A stretch of 64,000 nt of DNA, from contig OZ253586.1 of assembly GCA_965263155.1 (NCBI GenBank), forward strand, positions 310,001-374,000, read 5' to 3'. Source of the DNA: JAAXIE01 sp965263155. GTDB lineage: Bacteria; Chloroflexota; Dehalococcoidia; Lucifugimonadales; JAAXIE01. Positions 7,846 through 18,229 of the stretch are shown piece after piece. The notes under the pieces were generated by a model, which saw only the letters and a program-made list of their open reading frames with translations, ran no database searches and was not told the origin of the DNA. Every line of letters begins with the position of its first letter. Positions within the stretch are counted from its first letter, which is position 1. A program made the translations under genes and the position numbers.

Positions 7846-9336
7846 CTACTCGCCGGCTGTTTTGGCGGCGTCGGCCGCGCTGTTGCCGGCGATCTTGCCG
7901 AAGACTGCGCCGGCGGCTAGGCCGGAACCTCCGGGGTAGTTGTGGTAGAAGAGGCCGCCGACCAACTCGCCAGCGGCGAACAGGCCGGGCAGAGGCACGT
8001 CCTCTTCATCCAGGACACGGCACTGGTTGTCGATCTTCAGGCCGCCGAAGGTGAAGGTGATGCCACAGGTGACGGCGTAGCCGAGGTAAGGGGGAGTGTC
8101 GATGGGCAAGGCCCAGTTGGTCTTGGGGGGCTCGATGCCCTCGGTGTGCTTGCCGTCGAGGATGGTGGGGTTGTACTCGCCTTCTTGGACCGCAGCATTG
8201 TACTCAGCGATTTCCCGCACCAATCCCTCTCGGTCGATGTCCAAGCGGTCGGCAAGCTGCTCGATAGTGTCGGCGGTGGCCATGGTGACCTGGGGAATGT
8301 GATATTCGTCCCGGAGGAGGTGCTTGACCTTGTCGTCGAAAATCTGAAAGGCGACGCGCTGGGGCTGCTTCAGGACTTCGCGTCCGTAGGCCACGTAGGT
8401 GTAGTTGCGGAAGTCGGCCCCTTCATCGACGAACCGGTTGCCGTTGACGTCGACGATGAGGCCAAAGGGGTAGGAATGCTTCTGGAAAAGCTCGGTGACG
8501 ACCCGGTCGCCAAAGGCAGGGGCGTTGAGGTCCCATGCCACAGCGTGACAGCCACTCCAGTGGCCGTGGGACTGGGCGCCGATGTCCAAGGCCATCTTGA
8601 TGCCGTCGCCGGTGTTGTAGGGGATGCCGCGCACCTTGGCCAGTTCCCAGCCTTCGCCTAGGTAGCGGGTGCGCATCTCAGCGTTGGCTTCGAAACCGCC
8701 ACAAGCAAGCACGACACTGTGGCAACTGACGTCCTTGAACCCTTCGGGCCCCTGCACCGTCAGCCCGACGACGCGGCCCATGCGGTTCTGAGTGAGGCGG
8801 ACGCCCTTGGTATGGTAGCGCACCTCGACACCATTACGATCCGCGACTTCGAACTGCTGGTCGGAGAGGCCCTTGCCAGCGCCCACAGCCTCCACGATGA
8901 GGCCGCCCCAGAAGCGGTAGCGGTCTCCCACCTTGAAGGCCTGCCTGCCAAATGAGAGGACGAACCGCACGCCCTTCTCGCGCAGCCAACGCAGGGTGGG
9001 ACGGGCTTGGCTGACCAAGGTCTGGGCAAGCTCGGGGTCGGAGAGGCCTTGGGTCACGCGCATAAGGTCGTCGTAATACTGGTCCTCGGTGTAGCGTCCC
9101 GCGTCGACCGAGGCTTCTTCTTCGGCGCCCATGTCCGGGATGAGCTCTTTGATGTCCTCTATGCCCTCGTAGGCGAACCGGATGATGCCGCCGGTGAAGT
9201 AGGTATTGCCACCGCGGAAGTAGTCGGGGGCCTTCTCCAACATGAGAACGCTGGAGCCCTGCTCCCGGGCAGCTATGGCGGCGCAGAGGGCGGCATTGCC
9301 CGCGCCGACTACCACTACGTCATAATCGCTTGCCAA
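7846..9336 (-). CDS. FAD-dependent oxidoreductase, tricarballylate dehydrogenase-like
   Basis: Soluble flavoprotein of the fumarate reductase/succinate dehydrogenase flavoprotein superfamily, about 496 residues. The N-terminal dinucleotide fold is VVVGAGNAALCAAIAAREQG, followed by MLEKAPDYFRGGNTYFTGG, a motif typical of tricarballylate dehydrogenase (TcuA)-like proteins. The C-terminal FAD segment is FYHNYPGGSGLAAGAVFGK. TTG 9336 is the better start because GGAGG (9344-9348) sits 7 nt upstream and the Rossmann strand begins at once; an ATG 63 nt further up would add an unlikely leader. The substrate is unknown; oxidation of a carboxylic acid or enone is plausible. No TcuB-like partner is adjacent. 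Confidence 0.85.
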   Translation of the reverse strand: MASDYDVVVVGAGNAALCAAIAAREQGSSVLMLEKAPDYFRGGNTYFTGGIIRFAYEGIEDIKELIPDMGAEEEASVDAGRYTEDQYYDDLMRVTQGLSDPELAQTLVSQARPTLRWLREKGVRFVLSFGRQAFKVGDRYRFWGGLIVEAVGAGKGLSDQQFEVADRNGVEVRYHTKGVRLTQNRMGRVVGLTVQGPEGFKDVSCHSVVLACGGFEANAEMRTRYLGEGWELAKVRGIPYNTGDGIKMALDIGAQSHGHWSGCHAVAWDLNAPAFGDRVVTELFQKHSYPFGLIVDVNGNRFVDEGADFRNYTYVAYGREVLKQPQRVAFQIFDDKVKHLLRDEYHIPQVTMATADTIEQLADRLDIDREGLVREIAEYNAAVQEGEYNPTILDGKHTEGIEPPKTNWALPIDTPPYLGYAVTCGITFTFGGLKIDNQCRVLDEEDVPLPGLFAAGELVGGLFYHNYPGGSGLAAGAVFGKIAGNSAADAAKTAGE

Positions 9337-9458
9337 GGGGTCACCTCCATGTGCGGATATTATGGCTAGTGCCGATAGCTGTGGCAACTCGCCCCGCATA
9401 CGGTCTTCCTCGTTGACTACAGGCTGGAAATTTGTTAGCTTCTCTTTGCATTAGTGGG

Positions 9459-9487
9459 TTGTTAGAGACCAATGAAGTGCATATACT
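9459..9487 (+). promoter_or_regulatory. Promoter upstream of the exported membrane-anchored protein gene
   Basis: TTGTTA (9459-9464) and TATACT (9482-9487) with a 17-nt spacer predict a start near 9494, giving an 83-nt leader before the ATG at 9577, which has a strong AAGGAGGCGG ribosome site. Confidence 0.5.
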
Positions 9488-9576
9488 TTGGGGCACTGCC
9501 CATAGGTGCAGCCCTGTGGCCTCTGCCTGTGAGCGCATCTTCGGCATGTTTGGTGTCCACGATATAAGGAGGCGGG

Positions 9577-10668
9577 ATGGTTCGTACCCGGGCTCTACGT
9601 TTTATCCTCATTTTAGGTCTTATCGCGCTGCTGATACCCGTAAGCTTGGCGCAGGCTGAAGGACCCTCGGGAACGGCTACCATCCGGGATGCCGTCATAC
9701 TGGGAGACCCCTTCGCCGGTGACACCCCAGTGACTGTCCGAAGCGGCATGCTCACCATCTCCCTGTCCGGGCTACCGGCTCCCGCCGAGGGCACAGCATT
9801 GGAAGGCTGGCTCGTCTCCGACGACGGTGCGCGCAAGCAGAGCGTCGGCATCCTTGAGGTCTCCGAGGAAGGGACCGTCACCCACGAATTCATCGCTGAC
9901 CCCGGAGAGAACCTGTTCGAAGCCTTCGACAAGGCCGTGATTACCCGTGAGCCCTCCCCCGACACCGACCCCGGGCCATCCATGGAGATAGTCTTGGCCA
10001 GCGGTTTGCTCGAGGGAGTGGTAGAGCAGGTAAGGGCTCTGCATGTGCCGGGTGACGATGATGGCACCCCCTCCGCGGTGGGGCTGGTTGAACAAGTGAA
10101 GCTTGCCTCGGATAGTGCAAGGCAAGCTCAGGCCGCTGCCAGCAACGGGGATTTGGAGATGGCTCGAACGCGTACCGCATGCGTGATGGCGATCATACAA
10201 GGCAGTGCGGATTGTGGTGATGGTGTAGGCATACTCACCTACGCCGACAATGTGGCAGCAGCAGCAGCAGCAGCGCAAGAAGCTGCTGAAGGAGCTGACC
10301 CACGAGACGATCCTGCAGCCGGTTTTAGCGCAGCCACTGTGGCCGCAGCGACCAGCGTTCGCGAGCTGGCTGAGCAAGCAGCCGGGGCAGCCGCCTTGGC
10401 ATCTGTGGCCACTTCCGCGGACGTGGCCACTATCCTCCTTGTGAACGTGGTGAACCCATTGGGCGACGATGGCGCCATGGGTGACGCCAATACCGCCTAC
10501 ACCAGCTCCCAAGATATGGGCAGCTATACCCTCGACTTGCCAAGCGTTGGAGAGGCGTTACTACCCCAGATGGTCCGCTACGGGCTTATCGGAAGCATCA
10601 CACTGATGCTGTTGGGTTCGGTGATGTTCTTCGCCACTCGGCGTCGCTCAAGCGCCTTGGCTGCCTAG
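9577..10668 (+). CDS. Exported, C-terminally anchored protein with anti-sigma-K-like domain
   Basis: A 363-residue envelope protein. It has a signal peptide (residues 1-28, LILGLIALLIPVSLAQA), a beta-rich domain at about 35-130 resembling the extracytoplasmic RskA/anti-sigma-K fold (LSGLPAPAEGTALEGWLVSD), a long alanine-rich helical middle (about 165-295, with a run of alanines at 226-232) and a C-terminal membrane helix (YGLIGSITLMLLGSVMFFAT) followed by RRR. This is a type I topology with most of the protein outside. No sigma factor is adjacent, so a regulatory role is unproven; structural or sensory functions are equally possible. A terminator follows. Confidence 0.6.
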   Translation: MVRTRALRFILILGLIALLIPVSLAQAEGPSGTATIRDAVILGDPFAGDTPVTVRSGMLTISLSGLPAPAEGTALEGWLVSDDGARKQSVGILEVSEEGTVTHEFIADPGENLFEAFDKAVITREPSPDTDPGPSMEIVLASGLLEGVVEQVRALHVPGDDDGTPSAVGLVEQVKLASDSARQAQAAASNGDLEMARTRTACVMAIIQGSADCGDGVGILTYADNVAAAAAAAQEAAEGADPRDDPAAGFSAATVAAATSVRELAEQAAGAAALASVATSADVATILLVNVVNPLGDDGAMGDANTAYTSSQDMGSYTLDLPSVGEALLPQMVRYGLIGSITLMLLGSVMFFATRRRSSALAA

Positions 10669-10695
10669 CACCACCGACCGACTACCGGACGCAAA

Positions 10696-10729
10696 AAAGG
10701 GGTCCATCCTTAAGAGGGTGGGCCCCTTT
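10696..10729 (+). terminator. Rho-independent terminator
   Basis: AAAGGGGTCCATCC pairs with GGGTGGGCCCCTTT around a TTAAGA loop. The stem is 14 bp including two G-U pairs, placed 27 nt after the preceding stop codon, with A-rich flank on the left and TTT on the right. Confidence 0.75.
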
Positions 10730-10770
10730 AGTATCACCGGTAACTGTCAGTCACTTACCTGATTTGGTCT

Positions 10771-12024
<1,254 letters not shown>

Positions 12025-12091
12025 AGGCCCAATAGAGGTTGGCCGACATTCCAACATTCGCTGTGACTAGGACTGGAGCAGAGGACGACAG

Positions 12092-12706
12092 ATGCTGATT
12101 GCCGGAGCCATCATCGGAGTAGTGCTAGCCTACCTCGTGGGGTCGATTCCCTCCGCCTATATCCTGCTTCGCTTGCTGAAGGGGATCGACATACGCACCG
12201 TAGGCAGCCAGAACGTGGGGGCTCTGAACACGTACTCCCAGTTGGGCCCGGCGGGAGGCATCGCCGTGCTGGCCGCCGACGCGGGCAAGGGCGCGCTGGG
12301 GTTCTTTCTGCCCGCATGGCTGGGCGCTCCGGAATGGGTGTCGGGCTTAGGGGCAGCCGCGGCCTTGGCGGGGCACAACTGGCCCATTTACCTCAAGTTC
12401 CGTGGGGGCAAGGGGGCAGCCACGGTGTTGGGCATCGGCTTCGCCATGTCGCCCATGTATGCCGGCATCGCGGTGGGGGGCGCGGCGTTGTTACTGCTGG
12501 CGACGCGCCACTTGGTGTTCTCTGCTTTCGCCGGGTTTATCGCTTTCGACATAGTCGTCACCGTGACTTGGTCAAGCACCTTCGTCGTAATACTGGCGTG
12601 GGCCATGACGGCCTTGGTGATATTCACCTACATGTCGCGCTCAGCCCGACCCATAGTCACAGCCCTTAAGGAACGGCGCTGGAAGGGCGTCCTGTTCCCT
12701 AGATAG
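12092..12706 (+). CDS. plsY: Acyl-phosphate:glycerol-3-phosphate acyltransferase
   Basis: Integral membrane enzyme (204 residues, usual length) that transfers the acyl group of acyl-phosphate to glycerol-3-phosphate, the first committed step of phospholipid synthesis. The conserved cytoplasmic motifs are present: VGSIPSAYI near the N-terminus, GSQNVGALN (normally GSGNxGATN) at about residues 38-46, AGHNWPIYLKFRGGKGAAT (about 92-110) and a positively charged C-terminus. At least five hydrophobic segments are visible. PlsX, the usual partner, is not in the window. Confidence 0.9.
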   Translation: MLIAGAIIGVVLAYLVGSIPSAYILLRLLKGIDIRTVGSQNVGALNTYSQLGPAGGIAVLAADAGKGALGFFLPAWLGAPEWVSGLGAAAALAGHNWPIYLKFRGGKGAATVLGIGFAMSPMYAGIAVGGAALLLLATRHLVFSAFAGFIAFDIVVTVTWSSTFVVILAWAMTALVIFTYMSRSARPIVTALKERRWKGVLFPR

Positions 12707-13047
12707 CAAGTCCAGGCCTCCCAGGCAAGCCTAGCCGCTCGAGTTGATGAGCGTGCGTCAAAGGCTCCCGCTCCCGGCAATAACACCCGTTCCCGTCGTT
12801 GCTATGGAAAGAACCAGCGACCCTCGCGCAATCGTCCGCCCCGTCATTCTCGCGCAGACTGGAATCCACGGGGCGGCCTACTGGACGAGAGCTAGCAGCC
12901 TAGAGGCCGTTCGCCTTTTCATCCTCTTACGTGGCCCTAAAGGGGCCATGGGCAATTCCCGCGCAGGCGGAATGGGGTGGTCGCGGAACTGCCCCGCGAG
13001 TTGTGACAGGGTCTTCAGACCCCGCTGGACGCATTGCACCGATATGA
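12707..13047. other. Noncoding region with decayed REP-like elements
   Basis: No gene found. At 12842-12869 CGTCATTCTCGCG...CTGGAATCCA resembles the GTCATxCC/GGxATCCAG element at 20.1 kb with an eroded stem, and at 12955-12973 ATTCCCGCGCAGGCGGAAT looks like another worn copy. Confidence 0.4.
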
Positions 13048-13084
13048 AGAAAGGGTCAGGCGCTCTCGGCGCCTGACCCTTTCT
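13048..13084. terminator. Bidirectional intrinsic terminator
   Basis: A perfect 16-bp stem (AGAAAGGGTCAGGCGC with GCGCCTGACCCTTTCT) around a TCTCG loop, between the convergent plsY and solute-binding protein genes. Both strands end in a TTTCT tract, so it can serve both directions. Confidence 0.9.
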
Positions 13085-13114
13085 GTGTTGGCCGCTTGTC
13101 ACGGGTGTGGTTTC

Positions 13115-15130
13115 CTAGCGGTGATTGGCGTACTCCCAGTTGTTCAGCCAGTCCACCACGCGGGGCATCACCTCCCACTCGTCCAATCGTGGGCCGAGAG
13201 GGAATATCTGGGGCTTGGTGTACAAGGGCATGTCGAGGGCGTTGTCGAAGAACCAGCGGGCACCCTCGGCCTGCTTGGCCCAGCGCTCGTCATCATCGAG
13301 AAGTGCTTGGGCCTCGGCGATGATCCGTTGCAGCGTGGGGTGCTCCAGACCCTGGTTGTAGCCAGGGTTGGCCGCGCTGAAGACGGTGGACCAGTATCTG
13401 ATGGGTTCCACCTGCGGGTTGTCGCTGCGTGTGTACATGCAGCGGGCGGTCCGGGCTACCAGCGTGGGCCGGAAGGCTGAGTGGGGCAGGTTAATCTGGT
13501 TGGTGTCCACCCCTATCTGGGCCCACATTCCGGCCACAGCTTGTCCAGCCTGTATGGCCTCAGCAGCTAAGCCAGGTCTGACGACCAGACACATGTCGAC
13601 CTCGAAGCCACCTTCGGGATAGCCCGCCTCAACCAAGAGTTGCTTGGCCTTGTCCACATCGTACTCGTATTCCAACTGGTCGAGACCGAACTGCCTCATG
13701 CGGGCGTCGTGACCCATCCAAGCCAACAGGTAGACCGGTTGGCCCTCTCCGAAAGCGATGTTATTGATGAGCTTCTGGCGGTCGATGGCATGTTGCAAGG
13801 CCAGACGGACCTTCTTGGCCTGCTCCCACTCCTCCGAGCTTTCATCGCCGTTGCAGGAGATGTACGCGGGTGTGCAGTCTCCCGCGTCACCGCCCAGCGG
13901 ATTGCCGACTTCCCCATCCAAGCGGGGCTGGTAGTCGGTGAAGTACTGGGAGCCCGTGGGCATGATGCGGATCATGAAGGCGTCGTTCAGAGTCATGAAC
14001 TTCACGCCTTCGGGAGCATCGTTCCTGATGGATTGCACCGACTCCGCGCTAAAGAGAGCGGTGTCGAGCCTTCCAACGATGAAATTGGCCAGACGGGTGG
14101 ACTCCTCGGCGATGTCCAGCCAAGTCATCTCGGCAAACTGAGGAGTCTGTCTCCAGTGATTCTGCACCGCCTCCATGTGGCGATTCTCGCCGCTCTTGAA
14201 GTCGACCAGATCCCACGGTCCTGTGCCGACGGCCTCGAAGTTCGCGGCTTCCTCCCCTAAGGTGTCGTATTGTAGCTTGCTGTTGAACGACAGACCTGTT
14301 TCGGGGTGCCAACTACGCCAAGCGATTTCAAAGGTTGCGGTGGGCCTCGTGAGCTGCACTGTGTGACTGTCCAGCTTGGTGAGCTCGCATCCCTCGCAAA
14401 GGTAGATGCGCCCAATGTCGCCTGAAGAACCGTGTACCGTGCCCTGCTCGACAATGCCGCTGATGTTGAAGAGGAAGTCGTCGGCGGTGAACTCACCCCA
14501 GTTCTTGTGGAACTGCACCCCCTGTTGCAGGTGGAAGGTGTAGATGAGGCCGGTGGCGTCCACTTCGAGGTCGCGCACCAATCTTGGGATACGCGCCCCT
14601 TGTGGGTCGGAGCCGAACATCATCTCGTGGGTGGTAGTGCCCAGGAACTTGTTGTTCTGGAAGTCCTGGTTCTTCAGCACGAAGGCTGGAGAGCCCAACT
14701 CCGCCACCGAGAAGAAGAGGTGGCCTGTGGGCTCCATCATGGCGGTGGGGGGCGTCGCAGGTTCGGGCATAGCGGCGGGTGTGGGTTGGGCTGCGGAGGC
14801 GGCCGCCACCGCAGCCTGCACGGCTTGCTGCACGATAGCGTCCTGATCGACGGGGGCGCCGGATTCCGCAGCCGGCATCTGCGCCACGGCCGCTGCTACC
14901 GCCTGCTCCACCAAGGCTTGGGTAGAAGCAGCATCAGGCGCGGCTTGGGATGCTGCGGCGGCGGCCACCGCAGCCTGCACAGCCTGCTGCACGATGGCAT
15001 CCTGATCGACAGGAACAGCCGCAGTAGTGGGAGCTGGCGCAAGTGTAGCCTCCTCCCCGCAGGAGACTACCAACAGAAGTATCAATGCTGCTATTACGAG
15101 ATAAATGCGTCTAGCCGAGGCTCTTGCCAT
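13115..15130 (-). CDS. ABC transporter solute-binding lipoprotein, family 5 (peptide/nickel type)
   Basis: Extracytoplasmic binding protein of a dipeptide/oligopeptide-type ABC importer, 671 residues. Lipobox LLVVSC with Cys24. Residues 30-125 form an alanine/glutamine-rich, probably helical or coiled-coil stalk with a repeated unit: VDQDAIVQQAVQAAVAAA occurs identically at 41-58 and 94-111, with a degenerate copy at 69-85. The SBP_bac_5 domain fills the rest (for example GLIYTFHLQQGVQFHKNWGE, FEAVGTGPWDLVDFKSGE, AKQLLVEAGYPEGGFEVDM). No permease or ATPase gene is adjacent, so partners lie elsewhere. The ligand is unknown. Confidence 0.9.
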   Translation of the reverse strand: MARASARRIYLVIAALILLLVVSCGEEATLAPAPTTAAVPVDQDAIVQQAVQAAVAAAAASQAAPDAASTQALVEQAVAAAVAQMPAAESGAPVDQDAIVQQAVQAAVAAASAAQPTPAAMPEPATPPTAMMEPTGHLFFSVAELGSPAFVLKNQDFQNNKFLGTTTHEMMFGSDPQGARIPRLVRDLEVDATGLIYTFHLQQGVQFHKNWGEFTADDFLFNISGIVEQGTVHGSSGDIGRIYLCEGCELTKLDSHTVQLTRPTATFEIAWRSWHPETGLSFNSKLQYDTLGEEAANFEAVGTGPWDLVDFKSGENRHMEAVQNHWRQTPQFAEMTWLDIAEESTRLANFIVGRLDTALFSAESVQSIRNDAPEGVKFMTLNDAFMIRIMPTGSQYFTDYQPRLDGEVGNPLGGDAGDCTPAYISCNGDESSEEWEQAKKVRLALQHAIDRQKLINNIAFGEGQPVYLLAWMGHDARMRQFGLDQLEYEYDVDKAKQLLVEAGYPEGGFEVDMCLVVRPGLAAEAIQAGQAVAGMWAQIGVDTNQINLPHSAFRPTLVARTARCMYTRSDNPQVEPIRYWSTVFSAANPGYNQGLEHPTLQRIIAEAQALLDDDERWAKQAEGARWFFDNALDMPLYTKPQIFPLGPRLDEWEVMPRVVDWLNNWEYANHR

Positions 15131-15348
15131 GGTTCCACTCCTATGACACGGAATGAAGCTATTCCAACTAGGTCTGGACTTATATGGCGCGGAAGCCGGA
15201 ATTTGAGCATACTATGCCTCATGCAATTGATAAGTCAATCCCGGTATACAGTCCGCTATGCGAGGAGTATCCCCTGCCACTGAGTCCCGATTTCCGTTAG
15301 ACTAGGCTTAGCCAAGATATGGGCCCAAGATATGGGAAGGAGCAAGAG

Positions 15349-15744
15349 ATGGCCCCTATACTGAACCACACCATTGTGCGAGCCAACGAAAAGTGGGCTT
15401 CTGCCGAGTTCTTCGCGCGGATCATGGGGCTGGAAGTCGAGCGGAATTCGCCGACTCATTTCGCCCCAGTAAAGGTGAACGACAACCTCTTCTTCGATTT
15501 CGATGATGGGCGCGATCCCGTGACCCACGAGCACTACGCCTTTCATGTGACCGATGAGGAGTTCGACGACATCTTTGGCCGGGTGAAGGACGAGGGCTTG
15601 TCCTATGGCAGCGAACCCTTCGCTCAGGACAACATGCAAGTCTATGACATGTGGGGCGGGCGTGGCATTTACTTCCACGAGCTCAACGGGCATAGCATCG
15701 AGATATTCACCCGCCGAAGCCCAGACGGCTCGTACCCGCCCTAG
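15349..15744 (+). CDS. VOC-family (glyoxalase/bleomycin-resistance fold) protein
   Basis: Small cytoplasmic protein, 131 residues, with the paired beta-alpha-beta-beta-beta vicinal oxygen chelate fold: PILNHTIVRANEKWASAEFF, then a DNLFFDFDDGRDPVTHEHYA strand region and a C-terminal IYFHELNGHSIEIFT. Candidate metal ligands are His7 or nearby, His in HYAFH and Glu in SIEIF. ATG 15349 is chosen over 15319 because GGAAGGAG lies 7 nt upstream. It could be a dioxygenase, lyase or isomerase; the family does not fix the reaction. Confidence 0.75.
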   Translation: MAPILNHTIVRANEKWASAEFFARIMGLEVERNSPTHFAPVKVNDNLFFDFDDGRDPVTHEHYAFHVTDEEFDDIFGRVKDEGLSYGSEPFAQDNMQVYDMWGGRGIYFHELNGHSIEIFTRRSPDGSYPP

Positions 15745-15790
15745 TTAGCCACTCCAAGGGTTTCCATTGGCGAAGGAGTGAGGTGAGGAG

Positions 15791-16285
15791 TTGATCCAAG
15801 GACTGACGGGTGGGGCCGTGGCCGCAGTGGTGGCAGTCTTGGTTTCCTTGCCTCTTCATTCGCCGAACGACGCTCTGTTCAGCACCCTAGCGGTAGCGAT
15901 TGCTTCATTGGTGGTAGGTCTTGCCGCTGGGGTGTTGTGGTCTCTGCTGTCTGGCGGGCATAGCCCGCGGCTCCGGTTTGGCTTGCTCTGGCTGATCGCT
16001 CTTGCCGTGGTCATCGGGATAGCCTTCGGGATAAACACCCAACTCGACCGCTCCGTCTCCTTTGGCGTCCCCCTTGCAGCGATCCTCTTTGGACTAGTAG
16101 GCGCCTCTGTCTACCTCCGGGCTTACCTCCGACCCTTGGACAGTTGGCGGGTGGCAGTCGGCGGCGTGGTGGTGGCCTTGGCCTTGGGTGGCGCACTAAT
16201 AACCCAAGGCGATCAGGAAAGCGGGCGGTTGGAGCTGCCGCCTCGCGCTGACACTATGATAGACACTCCGCATGACGTTTTTTGA
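15791..16285 (+). CDS. Four-helix membrane protein of unknown function
   Basis: A 164-residue hydrophobic protein with about five membrane segments (for example AVAAVVAVLVSLPL, LAVAIASLVVGLAAGVLW, LLWLIALAVVIGIAFGI, LAAILFGLVGASVYL, VAVGGVVVALALGGALIT) and a short polar tail. TTG 15791 is preceded by GTGAGGAG. It ends 16 bp before the YceI-domain lipoprotein gene, so the two probably form an operon and may act together in the envelope. No family recognised. Confidence 0.6.
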   Translation: MIQGLTGGAVAAVVAVLVSLPLHSPNDALFSTLAVAIASLVVGLAAGVLWSLLSGGHSPRLRFGLLWLIALAVVIGIAFGINTQLDRSVSFGVPLAAILFGLVGASVYLRAYLRPLDSWRVAVGGVVVALALGGALITQGDQESGRLELPPRADTMIDTPHDVF

Positions 16286-16301
16286 GGAGTACTGATATCT
16301 C

Positions 16302-17708
16302 ATGACACGGAACAACCTGGTTGCCCGTCCTGTCTGGGTCATCGCGCTGCTGGTAGCTTTGATGATGACCGTCGCGCTGCTGGCCTGCGGAGGCTCCTCG
16401 GATGAAGAAGAGACCGAGAGCCCTGAGCCTACCGCCACTCCGGCGACGGCCACCGCCACCGCGACTTCTGTGCCTGCGTCGGAACCCACGACAGCAGCAA
16501 TGCCCACATCCACCCAACCGGCTGCGCCCACTGGCCCACGCCAGATGGGTGACGTAGAGGGCATCACCTTCCAGGTTGGGGAAGGTTCCGAGGCCACCTT
16601 CACTGTCACCGAGCAGTTGGCGTCCCTCTCGCTGCCCAACGATGCAGTGGTGCGCACCAATGCTCTGTCGGGGCATGTGAGCTTGGATGGTCAGGAATCG
16701 GTGATTGCGATTGACCTGCTTCAGCTCTCCAGCGACAGTTCCTACAGGGACAGGTACATCCGTGAACGGCTGTTCGCCAATCACCCCACGGGCACGTTCA
16801 AGGTGCAAGGACTCGACGAGTTGCCGGACGGTTTCACCGACGGCGATATGGTGTCGGCCCAAGTCGATGGGGAATTGACGGTCCGGGGTATCACTACCCC
16901 CCTGACTTTCGACGTTGAGGCACGGGATGATGGTGACGTGGTCTTCATCATCGGGCGCACCTCCTTCACTTGGGACCAGTTGCAGATACCCAAGCCCACG
17001 GCGAATGCCGTGGTGAGCTTGGAGGACGAGGTTGGGGTGGAAGTGCTGCTGGCAGCGCGTTCCGCAACAGACTCCATGGCTATGGAGCCCACCACTGCGT
17101 CCGAGCCACCGCCTGCTCCGGCGTCCACTATGGCTCCAGCAATGCCCAGCTCCAGCGTCCTCATATTCCCGCCGTTGGACGGCAACGCTCAAGCTCTCCT
17201 CGACCAGTTGCCATCGGACGAGGCTGCGTGCGTCAGCGCCGCCGTTCCACCCGACCAGCTTGCCGCTGCCCTAGGCCCGGATGGCCCCTCGGGGCCAGCG
17301 GCCGAAGCGCTCCTAGGCTGTCTCAGCGACCGCACGGTAGTGCGCATCATGCTTAGCGGCATGTTTGCCATGGTTGGCAGCCTCAGCCCTGAAACGGAGA
17401 CCTGCCTGAATGGCCAACTTGACAATGAAGCTACAGTTGGGTCGGTGGCAGGAGGGTTCAGAGCCCAAATCATCACCGGGGTCGACAGCCCTGTGGCAAT
17501 GTTCACAATGGTGCCCTTTATGCAGTGCCTGAACCCCGAAGAGGCCGCGACCGCAGGTCTGGGCGATCCCGCGCAGATAGCGTGCTTCTTGCAGGAATTG
17601 GGTCCCGAAGGTTTGTCCGCCCTATCTGAACCCCCAGACCCTGCGGCTGGTCCACCAGTCGCGCTAATCCAAGCAGCGATCAAGTGTGGCATGGGTGCTG
17701 GCCCGTAG
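16302..17708 (+). CDS. YceI-domain lipoprotein with extra cysteine-containing C-terminal domain
   Basis: Envelope lipoprotein of 468 residues. Lipobox ALLAC with Cys29, then a Thr/Ala/Pro linker to about residue 75. Residues about 80-250 are a YceI lipocalin-like domain (VVRTNALSGHVSLDGQES, LFANHPTGTFKVQGLDELP, LTVRGITTPLTFDVEARDDG), a fold that binds isoprenoid or other amphipathic ligands. A second linker leads to a helical domain of about 170 residues with five spaced cysteines, which is not part of typical YceI proteins. That domain may be a disulphide-bonded bundle of a lineage-specific family. Ligand and role are unknown. Confidence 0.8.
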   Translation: MTRNNLVARPVWVIALLVALMMTVALLACGGSSDEEETESPEPTATPATATATATSVPASEPTTAAMPTSTQPAAPTGPRQMGDVEGITFQVGEGSEATFTVTEQLASLSLPNDAVVRTNALSGHVSLDGQESVIAIDLLQLSSDSSYRDRYIRERLFANHPTGTFKVQGLDELPDGFTDGDMVSAQVDGELTVRGITTPLTFDVEARDDGDVVFIIGRTSFTWDQLQIPKPTANAVVSLEDEVGVEVLLAARSATDSMAMEPTTASEPPPAPASTMAPAMPSSSVLIFPPLDGNAQALLDQLPSDEAACVSAAVPPDQLAAALGPDGPSGPAAEALLGCLSDRTVVRIMLSGMFAMVGSLSPETETCLNGQLDNEATVGSVAGGFRAQIITGVDSPVAMFTMVPFMQCLNPEEAATAGLGDPAQIACFLQELGPEGLSALSEPPDPAAGPPVALIQAAIKCGMGAGP

Positions 17709-17722
17709 CGCCAACCCACGGT

Positions 17723-17758
17723 GTCCCGTGGCGCAATGCGGAACTCGTGCCACGGGAC
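17723..17758. terminator. Hairpin between convergent yceI-type gene and tRNA-Asp
   Basis: Perfect 10-bp inverted repeat GTCCCGTGGC/GCCACGGGAC with a 16-nt loop, between two convergent transcription units. There is no T-run, so termination may be weak or Rho-assisted. Confidence 0.45.
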
Positions 17759-17843
17759 GCCTACGGTCAAAGCGCGATTCAAACGGGGGTCCTCAGGGGT
17801 TTCTGTAAGCTGGGTGCGAAAGTTAGTGGACTAGAGGAGTTAG

Positions 17844-17920
17844 TGGCGACCCGGATGGGACTCGAACCCACGATCTCTGCCTTGACAGGGCAGCATGTTA
17901 AACCGCTACACCACCGGGCC
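17844..17920 (-). tRNA. tRNA-Asp (anticodon GTC), CCA encoded
   Basis: Complete cloverleaf on the minus strand. Acceptor GGCCCGG pairs with CCGGGTC (one G-U), the anticodon stem is CTGCC/GGCAG with loop CTGTCAA, hence anticodon GTC, and the T arm contains GTGGGTTCGAGTCCCAT. The discriminator is G and CCA is encoded (17844-17846). Confidence 0.97.
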
Positions 17921-17941
17921 GTGTCTGGAACTGCAATTTAG

Positions 17942-17970
17942 ATTGTATTCTTCCCCTAGCCAATGGTCAA
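17942..17970 (-). promoter_or_regulatory. tRNA-Asp promoter
   Basis: TTGACC (17965-17970) and TACAAT (17942-17947) with a 17-nt spacer. The predicted start near 17935 gives a 15-nt tRNA leader. Confidence 0.8.
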
Positions 17971-18229
17971 TTGTCTGGCTTCAACGAACCGTGCGAGATT
18001 AGCCATCGGTCTAAGCTTTTCCGCTCGCTGCTAGGGAAAGCCAATGCCCTCAGACGCTCTCGTCACGCCCGCGCACGGAGCCCTTTGCATAACCGAGGCC
18101 CCGCCTCATCGCCCTCACGTCGAGCCCCCCATTGGTCGACCCAGTTGACCCGCTTTGGGGGCAGTGCTAGCCTTCAACCAACAGCCTCCACATGATGTGG
18201 TTGGGGGCACTTCTGAGGGAGCGTTGGCG

